Assembly (NCBI GenBank): GCA_964648365.1
Contig: CAZYLK010000010.1
Location: forward strand, 1-62,196
DNA length: 62,196 nt
DNA from: SURF-32 sp964648365
GTDB lineage: Bacteria; Planctomycetota; Phycisphaerae; UBA1845
Direction: 5' to 3'
The notes below the pieces were generated by a model. That model saw only the letters and a list, made by a program, of their open reading frames with translations, was not told the origin of the DNA and ran no database searches. Shown here piece by piece: positions 45,207 to 53,304 of this stretch. The position numbers were made by a program, and so were the translations under genes. Numbering within the stretch: the stretch's first letter is position 1; each line of letters starts with the position of its first letter.

Positions 45207-46892
45207 CTACCCAGCGGGTAGCGGATCCACCGAAAGCGTTCCGACCAACTGCCGCCGCCGGATGAAACCGCCGATGGCGATCACGACGAACCCCGCTGCA
45301 AAGAACAGGCCAATCGTGCCGAGGATGTACTTCACCACGGTCGCCACGTTCGCCCACGCGGCGCTGTCCGACGTATCCGCCCAGACCCAGATCGTATTGC
45401 CGACCAGCAGCAGCATCGTCAGCGGCAGCAGAACCTGCACACAGGCGTACAGCACCTGGTCGATCCGGATGCGCGGCAGCGTCCAACGAACCCAGAGCTG
45501 ACAATACAGCAGGAAGACGCACTTGAGCACGAACCACAGCGGCCCCGAGGTCAACGAGTCGCCAAAGGGGGAGTTCCACCCGCCCAGGTAGAGGATCGTG
45601 CAAAGCCCCGCGACCAGGAACATCGCGCAATACTCGGCGAAGAAGAACAGGCACCAGCGAAAGCCCGAATACTCGGTCAGAAAGCCCGCGACCAGTTCGC
45701 TCTCGGACTCGGGCAGATCGAACGGCGCCCGCTTGCAGTTCGCCAGGGCCGCGATGAAGTAGGTCACGAACCCGGCAAACAGGAACGGATTGCGGAACGC
45801 CATCCAGTTCCACCAGTTCCCCTGATCTTCAGCGATCGCCGACAGCTTCAGCGACCCGGCCGCGATGACCGGCAGCATCAGCGCCAGGCCCATCGGAATC
45901 TCGTACGAGACCATCTGGCAGGCCTCGCGCATCGAGCCGTAGACGCTCCATTTGTTGTTCGACGCCCAGCCGGCGATGATCACGCCGACCACCTCGATGC
46001 CCAGAATCGCCAGGATGAACACCAGCGCCACGTCGAGGTCGCGGAAGACGTACTGCGCCCCGAACGGCAACGCGACAAAGGCCGCGGCCGCAGGAACGAA
46101 TGCCAGGTAGGGCGCCAGCCGGAACAGCGGTCGGTCCGCCTCGGCCGGGATCAGATCTTCCTTCTGAACCAGCTTGATGCCGTCGGCGACGGTCTGAGCC
46201 CAGCCGTGCCACATGCCCACCCGCATCGGGCCGAGGCGCGACTGAATCCGACCGGCGATCTTCCGCTCCCACCAGATCAGGTACGCCGGAATGATGTTGA
46301 TGAAGCCGAACAGCACGAGGAGGGCGAAGATGTCCCGCACGGCCGGGAACTGAAACGCCCAGGTGAAGCAGGCCGCCCAGCCCGGCACCCACTCCGGTTG
46401 ATTCGCGGTGATCTCGCGAAAGGTCAACGCGCCATCGAACCAGGTGGCCGCGGCCGGGTCGTCCGCGGCGGCCATGAAGGGGCCGTCCAGCCAGTTGAAG
46501 TACGCACGGACGGCAAACGTCCCCACGCAGACGCTGACGATCGCGCCGACGAGGATCATCCCGGCCATGCGCTGCAGGGGTTTTCCCCAGCTTCGCCATG
46601 TATTGACGACAAACGCGGCCAGGAAGACCAGCGCCGCCGTTGCCCAGGGACCGACGCGGCCAAGGAACACGGCCACCGGGTCAGGCACGTCCAGCGTCAC
46701 CAGGCCAGCCAGCACGCCGATCAGCCAGGGCCCAGCCAGCCCGACCACGATCAGCAGCACGGCTACGGCGCTGAGGCGCAGCGGCACGCGGTAATTCACC
46801 GGGGGCGCCGGGGGTCTCCAGGGTACGGCGAACTGCGTCACCAAAGCGCTCCACACTGTCCGCCGACGGACGGCGACACGATCAAGCCACAC
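45207..46892 (-). CDS. nuoH: NADH-quinone oxidoreductase subunit H, N-terminally extended
   Basis: 561 residues from a GTG at 46892. Quinone-site membrane subunit. The conserved core begins about residue 200: LIWWERKIAGRIQSRLGPMRVGMWHGWAQTVADGIKLVQKEDLIP, with RLAPYLAFVPA, ASNNKWSVYGSMREACQMVSYEIPMGLAL and KRAPFDLPESESELVAGFLTEYSGFRW. Typical NuoH is about 330-430 residues; the first ~190 residues here hold three or four extra membrane segments (AVAVLLIVVGLAGPWLIGVLAGLV, ATAALVFLAAFVVNT, MAGMILVGAIVSVCVGTF). The extension might be another subunit fused to NuoH, or lineage specific. Confidence 0.93.
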   Translation of the reverse strand: MWLDRVAVRRRTVWSALVTQFAVPWRPPAPPVNYRVPLRLSAVAVLLIVVGLAGPWLIGVLAGLVTLDVPDPVAVFLGRVGPWATAALVFLAAFVVNTWRSWGKPLQRMAGMILVGAIVSVCVGTFAVRAYFNWLDGPFMAAADDPAAATWFDGALTFREITANQPEWVPGWAACFTWAFQFPAVRDIFALLVLFGFINIIPAYLIWWERKIAGRIQSRLGPMRVGMWHGWAQTVADGIKLVQKEDLIPAEADRPLFRLAPYLAFVPAAAAFVALPFGAQYVFRDLDVALVFILAILGIEVVGVIIAGWASNNKWSVYGSMREACQMVSYEIPMGLALMLPVIAAGSLKLSAIAEDQGNWWNWMAFRNPFLFAGFVTYFIAALANCKRAPFDLPESESELVAGFLTEYSGFRWCLFFFAEYCAMFLVAGLCTILYLGGWNSPFGDSLTSGPLWFVLKCVFLLYCQLWVRWTLPRIRIDQVLYACVQVLLPLTMLLLVGNTIWVWADTSDSAAWANVATVVKYILGTIGLFFAAGFVVIAIGGFIRRRQLVGTLSVDPLPAG

Positions 46893-46956
46893 CGGGCTTG
46901 CGGAAAATCAGGACGCGGATTGTAGCGAGAGACCGCGCTCGCACAAATCCGTCAGA

Positions 46957-48156
46957 CTACCGGTCGACCTCGCCCATGACCACGTCGATGCTGCCGATGA
47001 TCGCGGGCACGTCCGCCAGCAGGCAGTCGCGGGCGACGTGGGTGGTGATGCACAGGTTGCAGAAGCTCGGCCCCCGCGCCTTGACCCGGGCCGGGATCTG
47101 CGAGCCGTCTCCGGCGACCAGGAACCCGAGCTGACCGCGCGGGTTTTCCACCTCGACGTAGACTTCGTCTTCCGGGAGCTTTACGTTCTTGCTCTTGGGG
47201 GCCTCGGTGTCACCCTCGGGCAGTCGCTCGATCGCCTGACGGATGATCCGCACCGACTGCGTCATCTCCAGCACGCGGACGTAGTACCGGTTCCAGCAGT
47301 CGCCGAGCACGACGCCGCGAGGGAAACCCTCCTCGCCGCCGTTGTGGCCGATGGGCACGTCGAACTCGTACTGCTCATACCCGTCGTACGGCAACGTCTT
47401 GCGCAGGTCAAACCGTACGCCGCTGCCCCGCAGGCAGGGGCCGGTCAGGCCGAAGGCCACCGCCTCCTCCGCCGAGATGACGCCGATGTTCGACGTCCGC
47501 TTGAGGAAGATGTGGTTGTAGCTCAGCAGGTTGTTGTACTCGTCGATCTTGGGCTCGAAGTAATCGAGAAACTCGAGGCAGGCGTCCGTCCAGCCGTCCG
47601 GCAGATCGTCGTGGACGCCCCCCACCGTGATGTAGCTGTACGTCAACCGGGCGCCGCAGGCCGCCTCGAACAGGTCGAGGATGCGCTCGCGCTCACGGAA
47701 GGCATACAGGAATGGGGTGAACGCCCCCATGTCGAGACCGTAGGTGCCCAGCGACACCAGGTGCGACGCAATGCGGTTGAGTTCCGCGAAGATCACACGG
47801 ATGCACTGCGCCCGCGGCGGAACCACCAGGCCGGCCAGGCGCTCGACCGCGACAGCGAAGCCCTGGTTGTTGTTCATCCCCGCCAGGTAGTCCATCCGGT
47901 CGGTGTACGGGATGTACTGGTAGGGCTGGAGATTCTCGCCGATCTTTTCGGCGCAGCGGTGCAGGTAGCCGATGTGCGGGATCGCCTCCAGCACCATCTC
48001 ACCGTCCGTGCGCAGAACAACCCGCAAAACCCCGTGCGTGGACGGATGCTGCGGACCCATGTTGACGAGCATCTCCTCGGTCGAAACGTCGCCCTGCTCG
48101 CGGCGGTCGTGATCGATGAGGAGGTCGGGTTGAGCCTCAAGTACGCTTTCGGCCAT
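46957..48156 (-). CDS. nuoD: NADH-quinone oxidoreductase subunit D
   Basis: 399 residues. Peripheral-arm quinone-chamber subunit. Begins LVNMGPQHPSTHGVLRVVLRTDGE, then GYLHRCAEKIGENL, MNNNQGFAVAVERL, GARLTYSYITVGGVHDDLP, and ends with DVVMGEVDR, the expected NuoD pattern. Length normal. A separate gene, not fused to nuoC. A small ORF overlaps its start by 20 bp upstream. Confidence 0.96.
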   Translation of the reverse strand: MAESVLEAQPDLLIDHDRREQGDVSTEEMLVNMGPQHPSTHGVLRVVLRTDGEMVLEAIPHIGYLHRCAEKIGENLQPYQYIPYTDRMDYLAGMNNNQGFAVAVERLAGLVVPPRAQCIRVIFAELNRIASHLVSLGTYGLDMGAFTPFLYAFRERERILDLFEAACGARLTYSYITVGGVHDDLPDGWTDACLEFLDYFEPKIDEYNNLLSYNHIFLKRTSNIGVISAEEAVAFGLTGPCLRGSGVRFDLRKTLPYDGYEQYEFDVPIGHNGGEEGFPRGVVLGDCWNRYYVRVLEMTQSVRIIRQAIERLPEGDTEAPKSKNVKLPEDEVYVEVENPRGQLGFLVAGDGSQIPARVKARGPSFCNLCITTHVARDCLLADVPAIIGSIDVVMGEVDR

Positions 48157-48340
48157 ATTTCTCGTTCCAGTCTCGCTTGAGACGCTTAAAGTTCAATGCA
48201 AACCCCGGCAAGGCGCGACTGCGGTGCGCCTTGCCGAACGGGATCTCGCTTTCCACCCAATCCGGCTCGCCTGGCTTGCGGACGATCGTAACCAGGTCAT
48301 CAGGAGTTGGGATGGTATGCAGCGATCGAAGCATGATCAT
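48137..48340 (-). CDS. Small protein between nuoC and nuoD
   Basis: 67 residues from the ATG at 48340 (frame open to 48385). It reads MIMLRSLHTIPTPDDLVTIVRKPGEPDWVE and ends NFKRLKRDWNEKYGRKRT; charged, soluble. The end overlaps nuoD by 20 bp, suggesting coupled translation. Not a known complex I subunit; function unknown. Confidence 0.6.
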   Translation of the reverse strand: MIMLRSLHTIPTPDDLVTIVRKPGEPDWVESEIPFGKAHRSRALPGFALNFKRLKRDWNEKYGRKRT

Positions 48341-48382
48341 CCTGCCGGCCGCAGCCAGGCGGGCCGCGGCAGCCTTCGTCTT

Positions 48383-48419
48383 CATTCGTTATTCGCTATT
48401 CGACATTCGCCATTCCCGA
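48383..48419. repeat. ATTCG microsatellite
   Basis: CATTCGTTATTCGCTATTCG-type units between nuoC and the small gene. Confidence 0.8.
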
Positions 48420-48965
48420 CTAGTGTCGCGGATTCGTCAGCTCAAACTCCGTCGTCGCCGGGATGCCGTGATACTCCAGCGGGAACTCGTAGTCCTTCCG
48501 CAGCGGATAACCTTCCCAGTCGTCCGGGCACAGGATCCGCCGCGGGTCGGGGTGACCGTCGAACGTGATGCCCATCATGTCGAACGCCTCGCGCTCGTGC
48601 CAGTCCGCGGCCGGCCAGACGTCGGCCACGCTGGGAATGTGCGGATCGTCCCGATCCGCCACCACCCGCACCGCGAACTCACGCGTCGCCGTGATCAGTT
48701 TGTCGCAGTCCGCGCCGGTGTCCACATAAAGCAGGTCGTACACGCAGGCGAGCTTGTTGTCGGCCAGCAGGTCCAGCGCCGTGATCGACCGCAGCAGGTT
48801 GAACTGCAGCCGCGGATCGTCGCGCAGGAAGCGGGCGACCTCCGGCCAGCGATCGCTGTGCTCGGGGCCGATCCGGACGTGGGGATGCCGGCTTTCCAGC
48901 TCAGCGTCCGCTACGGCGTCGCCGAACTGCTCTTTGACAATGTGGCAGATAGATTCCGGAGTCAT
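48420..48965 (-). CDS. nuoC: NADH-quinone oxidoreductase subunit C
   Basis: 181 residues. Peripheral-arm subunit. The diagnostic stretch is near the end: SVADVWPAADWHEREAFDMMGITFDGHPDPRRILCPDDWEGYPLRKDYEFPLEYHGI. LRSITALDLLADNKLACVYDLL matches the core strand order. Normal length. Confidence 0.95.
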   Translation of the reverse strand: MTPESICHIVKEQFGDAVADAELESRHPHVRIGPEHSDRWPEVARFLRDDPRLQFNLLRSITALDLLADNKLACVYDLLYVDTGADCDKLITATREFAVRVVADRDDPHIPSVADVWPAADWHEREAFDMMGITFDGHPDPRRILCPDDWEGYPLRKDYEFPLEYHGIPATTEFELTNPRH

Positions 48966-49003
48966 GATCTTGACGCCATCTCCTGATTACTTACGTGCTC
49001 AAG

Positions 49004-49267
49004 TCACTGAGGTTTCCGCTCGCCCTGCTTTGGCGGCGCCGCTGCGCCGTCGCCGTGGCCAAAGTCGAGCGACCTGACGAGCAGCAGATCTACGATGCTC
49101 TGATTATCTTCGCCCGGGCCATCCACATTGAACGTCCGCGAGGCCGACGGTGGAATCCACAGGAACTCGCGGTGCGGAACGTGAAACCGCCAACCGTCCG
49201 CCAGCGATATCGTGAACGGCCGGAACGGTTCCGCCCGCACGGCCTTGCGCAACTGTTCGAGGGTCAT
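49004..49267 (-). CDS. Small PFRPF-type protein, paralogue 1
   Basis: 87 residues from the ATG at 49267 (MTLEQLRKAV). It matches its neighbour at 49303: (L/T)-(E/R)-AxPFxPFxxxLADGxxxxxxHxxxxxxxPSxxRT and a VDLLLV stretch near the end. Such small proteins are common in planctomycetes and cyanobacteria; function unknown. Lies inside the nuo operon between nuoC and the Uma2 genes. Confidence 0.7.
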   Translation of the reverse strand: MTLEQLRKAVRAEPFRPFTISLADGWRFHVPHREFLWIPPSASRTFNVDGPGEDNQSIVDLLLVRSLDFGHGDGAAAPPKQGERKPQ

Positions 49268-49302
49268 CCGACTGCTCCGAGCAAACGCCAATGTTCACGC
49301 CC

Positions 49303-49524
49303 TCACTTCGCGCCACTTGCCACATGAATCGCGGCAACCAGCAGCAGATCGAGTTTCTTGAATCGACCGTCGGGCAGCGCCACGTGCAGCGTTCGCGGGC
49401 TGCTCGGGTGAAAGGCGTCCATGTCCGGATGGGCGATGTCCACCGTCGTGCCGTCGGCCAACTGCATCTTAAAGGGCTCGAACGGCCGGGTGGCAAGGAC
49501 GTCTCGAACTGTCTCGATCGTCAT
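49303..49524 (-). CDS. Small PFRPF-type protein, paralogue 2
   Basis: 73 residues (MTIETVRDVLATRPFEPFKMQLADGTTVDIAHPD...). Tandem paralogue of the preceding entry, 35 bp apart, same strand. It ends LLLVAAIHVASGAK. Probably arose by duplication within the operon. Confidence 0.72.
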   Translation of the reverse strand: MTIETVRDVLATRPFEPFKMQLADGTTVDIAHPDMDAFHPSSPRTLHVALPDGRFKKLDLLLVAAIHVASGAK

Positions 49525-49552
49525 TTGGGATTCTCCCTATCGCATCGCACCG

Positions 49553-50128
49553 TCAAAAACAGGCTCGAACCAGCGCCAGGTCCAACTCGAATCCCGGCAG
49601 GACGGTCGACGCATACCGGTCGCCCGCCGCCTCAACCTCCCTGTACACCCCATCGTCAAGCACGAGGAATGTGAACGCGTTTCGCTCCGTGTCGATGATC
49701 CAATATTCTCCCACGCCGGCCGCCTCGTAGTCAGCTCGCTTGGTGACGTGATCACGTTCCCACGAATCCGGGGACACGATCTCGACGACGATATCAGGCA
49801 CGGGCCTGACCTTCGCGCGAACCTGCTGTACCTTGCCCTCGCGAAAGTACACGACGTCTGGTTGGCGAACGAGATCGTCGCGCAACTTAACGTCCAATTC
49901 GAGGGCGACCTGACCTGCATCTCGGCCGCGCAAGAAGACGACGAATTGGGCGACAATTTCCGCGATGGTGCTTTGATGCTCGAATGCCGGACTGGGAGTC
50001 ATGACTACGACGCCATCAATGAGTTCATAGCGAAACAGAGGATCCTCCGGCAGATCCATGTACTCGTCGGCGGTCATCCGCAGCCCGTCATATCGGGCCT
50101 CGCGATCACCGTGATGTCTGACGACCAT
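49553..50128 (-). CDS. Uma2-family putative nuclease
   Basis: 191 residues from the ATG at 50128 (GAGGAA upstream). The Uma2/DUF820 fold is a PD-(D/E)xK nuclease-like fold, probably cutting DNA, biological role unknown. Visible motifs: YELIDGVVVMTPSPAFEHQ, RQPDVVYFREG (catalytic Asp region), VVEIVSPDSWERDHVTKRADYEAAGVGEYWIIDTE. Adjacent to a close paralogue downstream of hicA, all on the nuo strand. Confidence 0.88.
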   Translation of the reverse strand: MVVRHHGDREARYDGLRMTADEYMDLPEDPLFRYELIDGVVVMTPSPAFEHQSTIAEIVAQFVVFLRGRDAGQVALELDVKLRDDLVRQPDVVYFREGKVQQVRAKVRPVPDIVVEIVSPDSWERDHVTKRADYEAAGVGEYWIIDTERNAFTFLVLDDGVYREVEAAGDRYASTVLPGFELDLALVRACF

Positions 50129-50206
50129 GACAGCTTCCTCGCATGTCGCATCCGAATCGCGTGATCCACCGTTCGCGTCCCACGGACTGCGGCGATTTCG
50201 CACACT

Positions 50207-50779
50207 TCAAAAGAACCGACGTATAAGCGTCAAATCCAACTCAAAACCGGGCAGGACGGACGACGCGTAGCGGTCGCCACTTGCGTTCACCTCGCGATAC
50301 ACGCCACCCTCCAGCACCAAGAAACGAAACGCGCGTCGGGCTGGATCGATCAGCCAGTATTCAGACACACCCGCGGCTTCGTAGTTGCGGCGCTTCGTTT
50401 CGGCGTCGTACTCGCCCGACGACGGCGACGCGATCTCAACGACCAGATTCGGCGGCGTCGTCAGCCGCTTGAACGGATCGGTAAGGGTTCCCTTTACGTA
50501 AAGCACGTCAGGGCAGTAAACGAGGTCATCGCCGAGCTTGACGTCCACCTCGTGTGCCACGCCGCCCGTCGGGTTCTCGAGAAGAAAGTTGCCGAGTTGC
50601 CGTTCGATTTCAGCCGCTATCTGTTGATGACCGAACATCGGGCTGGGCGTCACCGTAACCACTCCATCGACGAGTTCGTATCGACTCTCCCTGTCCTCCG
50701 GGAGGGAGAGATATTCGTCAGCCGTCATCCGCATTCCCGCATACCTGGAGGGTCGTTCATCCCACTGTCTGACAACCAT
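50207..50779 (-). CDS. Uma2-family putative nuclease
   Basis: 190 residues, very similar to its neighbour: MVVRQWDERPSRYAGMRMTADEYLSLPED, YELVDGVVTVTPSPMFGHQ, CPDVLYV, NLVVEIASPSSGEYDAETKRRNYEAAGVSEYWLID, SSVLPGFELDLTLIRRFF. A tandem duplicate with 78 bp between the two genes. Confidence 0.88.
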   Translation of the reverse strand: MVVRQWDERPSRYAGMRMTADEYLSLPEDRESRYELVDGVVTVTPSPMFGHQQIAAEIERQLGNFLLENPTGGVAHEVDVKLGDDLVYCPDVLYVKGTLTDPFKRLTTPPNLVVEIASPSSGEYDAETKRRNYEAAGVSEYWLIDPARRAFRFLVLEGGVYREVNASGDRYASSVLPGFELDLTLIRRFF

Positions 50780-50834
50780 AACTCGCTCCAGACTCGTCGC
50801 CGATTCCGACGCCTTTCACGTTTGAGTACCGGCC

Positions 50835-51020
50835 TCACGGCCGCGGTACGCCAAGACCGTCGCAGATTCTTATGGCCAGACGATCCGGAATCTCCACGTG
50901 CCGCGGGATTGCCTGTACGGCGCCGTTCGCCGGGTTCATCCACAGTGAGTGTCGCGATCCTTCGCGAAGCAAGACGCAACCGTGCCGTCGCAGGTGTCGC
51001 AACAGTGCCGTCCGTTTCAC
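50835..51020 (-). CDS. hicA: HicA-like toxin (mRNA interferase)
   Basis: 61 residues, double-stranded-RNA-binding-like fold. The active histidine is in GSRHSLWMNP, and the family ending is IPRHVEIPDRLAIRICDGLGV. HicA cuts mRNA when its antitoxin is lost. The start overlaps the hicB stop by ATGA (51017-51020), the order hicB-hicA. Located inside the nuo operon, immediately downstream of nuoB. Confidence 0.85.
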   Translation of the reverse strand: MKRTALLRHLRRHGCVLLREGSRHSLWMNPANGAVQAIPRHVEIPDRLAIRICDGLGVPRP

Positions 51021-51232
51021 CGGACCGTCACCGTCTCGAGAATCGCATCATCCGGCACGGCCGCAAGCCCGCGGTCGCGACGGTCGGCCAGAATCAGCCG
51101 GATCGCCTCGATCAGGCTGTCGCGACACTCCTCGATCGTCGCGCCCTGCCCGTTGGCTCCGGGAACCTCCGGGCAGTACGCGATGTACCACTCGCCGTCG
51201 CGCTCAAATACGCCCGTAAACTCATTGCTCAT
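51017..51232 (-). CDS. hicB: HicB-like antitoxin
   Basis: 71 residues from the ATG at 51232: MSNEFTGVFERDGEWYIAYCPEVPGANGQGATIEECRDSLIEAIRLIL, the HicB partial RNase H-like fold. It is short and lacks an obvious DNA-binding tail, so it may be controlled with nuoB, whose stop it overlaps (ATGA at 51229-51232). It should neutralise HicA. Confidence 0.85.
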   Translation of the reverse strand: MSNEFTGVFERDGEWYIAYCPEVPGANGQGATIEECRDSLIEAIRLILADRRDRGLAAVPDDAILETVTVR

Positions 51233-51747
51233 GACAGCGCCATCTCCTTCGCCTTCGTCAGCGGATCCTTCGCCCGGCTCTGGTGGCGGATCTTGTCCTG
51301 AAGCCGCATCAGCCCCTCCAGCAGCGACTCCGGCCGCGGCGGGCAGCCCGGGACGTAGATGTCCACCGGCACCACGAGGTCGACGCCCTTGACGACATGA
51401 TAACCATGCTTGAAGTACGGCCCGCCGCCGACGGTACAGGCGCCCATCGCGATGACGTACTTGGGATCGGGCATCTGGTTGTACAGGCGCTTCAGCCGGC
51501 TGGCCATTTTGTAGGTCACGGTGCCGGCCACGATCATCAGGTCCGACTGACGCGGCGTCGCCCGGAACGCCCCCGCCCCGAACCGGTCGATGTCGAACCG
51601 CGACGCGCCAACGGCCATCATCTCGATGGCGCAGCACGCCAGCCCGAACGTCATGGGCCACACGCTGTGGATCCGGCCCCAGTTAAGGATCCAGTCCAGC
51701 GACGTAATAATCAGCCCTTCCTCGAATCGGTTTTCGATCCAGCTCAT
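51229..51747 (-). CDS. nuoB: NADH-quinone oxidoreductase subunit B
   Basis: 172 residues from the ATG at 51747 (MSWIENRFEEG); longer frames run into the Uma2 gene. Carries the N2 4Fe-4S cluster: tandem C38-C39 in TFGLACCAIEMM, then GACTVGGGPYF and PGCPPRPESLLEGL. Normal length. Its stop overlaps the hicB start, so complex I and antitoxin translation are probably coupled. Confidence 0.95.
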   Translation of the reverse strand: MSWIENRFEEGLIITSLDWILNWGRIHSVWPMTFGLACCAIEMMAVGASRFDIDRFGAGAFRATPRQSDLMIVAGTVTYKMASRLKRLYNQMPDPKYVIAMGACTVGGGPYFKHGYHVVKGVDLVVPVDIYVPGCPPRPESLLEGLMRLQDKIRHQSRAKDPLTKAKEMALS

Positions 51748-51848
51748 AACACTATCCCCACTACCAGACGCTCTGAGAGCGTCCGCGACGGGAAAAATCG
51801 ACTCTCGAAGCCGCGGCGCCGTCGCTTGCGCGCCCGCCCGCTTCGGCG

Positions 51849-52541
51849 TCAGGCGGAACCCGTCGCCGGTTCTCCAGCAACGGCCCGGTAGCACTCGAGC
51901 ACGTTGGGGAGCGGGTCCTTCCACAACCAAGTCACATCAAACCAGAACCCCTCGAGCACCTTACTTGCCCACCGCCCCTCCCGCAGCGTTTCCGTCCGAT
52001 AGGAGGACGGGGAACCGTTGCTTCCGCCCGTGAGGACATCCGCGTGGAACTCCCGTCGCTGCGGGTCGAATATCCAGATTTCCGGAACCCGACCCTCCCG
52101 ATACGCCGCTCGCTTCTCTCCCAGGTCGTAGTCTCGCGTGCTCTTGGACAGAAACTCGACCGCCAGATCCATCGGCCCGACCACCTGGCCCTGCTGGATG
52201 CGGGGGGCATGGGCTTTCCTCAGGAAGGAAATATCCGGGCAGAATCGCCGGTCGCCAAGCTGCATGACGGCGTTCGCGCCCAAGACCCGCCCAAGTTGCC
52301 GGTCATCTACGAAGATCCGCAGGAGCCCATGCAGGAAACTCAAGCGGTCCTCATGGTCTATCGTGGCCGGTGAATGCACAAGCAAAACTCCGTCGAGGAA
52401 CTCGCACCGGAGGTCTTCGTCCGCGAGCAGTTCGTAGTCTTCGACCGTGGCCTCGTACTTGCGCAGCAGGAACGGCGGGTCGATTTCCTGCAGGGCCCGG
52501 CGGGCCTTCTCGATGGTCGTACCGGATGCCAGCAATGCCAT
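51849..52541 (-). CDS. Uma2-family putative nuclease
   Basis: 230 residues. Third, more distant Uma2 copy, between nuoA and nuoB: CEFLDGVLLVHSPATIDHE, GDRRFCPDISFLR, DLAVEFLSKSTRDYDLGEKRAAYREGRVPEIWIFDPQ. The longer N-terminus (LLASGTTIEKARRALQEIDPPFLLRKYEA) distinguishes it from the other two. No relation to complex I is known. Confidence 0.85.
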   Translation of the reverse strand: MALLASGTTIEKARRALQEIDPPFLLRKYEATVEDYELLADEDLRCEFLDGVLLVHSPATIDHEDRLSFLHGLLRIFVDDRQLGRVLGANAVMQLGDRRFCPDISFLRKAHAPRIQQGQVVGPMDLAVEFLSKSTRDYDLGEKRAAYREGRVPEIWIFDPQRREFHADVLTGGSNGSPSSYRTETLREGRWASKVLEGFWFDVTWLWKDPLPNVLECYRAVAGEPATGSA

Positions 52542-52681
52542 GCTCTCAACTCCGTAGCGCCACGCCGCTGTCTGCCATCACGCCAAGACTCTCGCGCGAC
52601 CGCGAGAGGCGCAGGTCGGCGCCTGCTGCAACTCAGCCGGTCGCCAAGCCCCCCGCTCCGACACAGCCCTACGCCGACTCC

Positions 52682-53155
52682 CTACTCCAACCCCAGCGTA
52701 TCCTCGCGCCGCTGCGCATCCGCCGACCGCACCCAGGTCAGGTATCCCGACTTCCATTCGTACAGAAACGGAATCGCGATCAGCAGGAAGAAGAACAGAA
52801 ACGCCCAGAACGCCGGTCCGCCCATCTCCTTGAACACCACCGCCCAGGGCCACAGCAGCGCCACCTCCACGTCGAAGACGATAAAGATCAGCGCCACGGT
52901 GTAGAACCGCAGGTCGAACTGCACCCAGCTGGACCCGATGGCCGGCTCGCCGCACTCGTAGGCAACCGCCTTCTCCGGGTGAGGCACCGTCGGCCGCAGC
53001 AGGCTGCCGGTGATCAGCGCTCCGAGCACAAAGCCCACCGCCGCCAGGCTGAAGATCATGATGCCGAAGACCAGCGAAACGTTCTCGCCGACCTGCGCGA
53101 GCAGCGCCTGGCCAGAGGCCACGTCGATCCCGGTTGTCGCAAGCGTTCCCGTCAT
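52682..53155 (-). CDS. nuoA: NADH-quinone oxidoreductase subunit A
   Basis: 157 residues from the ATG at 53155, with AAGGG 7 nt upstream. Three helices; conserved YECGEPAIGSSWVQFDLRFYTVALIFIVFDVEVALLWPWAVVFKEMG. Standard length and pattern. Lies downstream of nuoI across a palindrome pair. Confidence 0.95.
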   Translation of the reverse strand: MTGTLATTGIDVASGQALLAQVGENVSLVFGIMIFSLAAVGFVLGALITGSLLRPTVPHPEKAVAYECGEPAIGSSWVQFDLRFYTVALIFIVFDVEVALLWPWAVVFKEMGGPAFWAFLFFFLLIAIPFLYEWKSGYLTWVRSADAQRREDTLGLE

Positions 53156-53166
53156 GTCTATCCCTT

Positions 53167-53245
53167 CAGAGCCCCGGCATTCATGCGGGGGTTAATCCGC
53201 CAACCGCGCCCAACCGCCTCAGAGCTCCGGCATTCATGCCGGGGT
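53167..53245. repeat. Two AGCCCCGGC..GCCGGGG-type palindromes
   Basis: Units at about 53167-53191 and 53220-53245 (core GGCATTCATGC). Same family as at 7481 and 33522. They lie between nuoI and nuoA. Confidence 0.85.
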
Positions 53246-53304
53246 CGATGCAAGACGCGCCCCACCGCCTCAGCGCCTCAGCGCCCCCGCATTCAGGTGC
53301 CACA

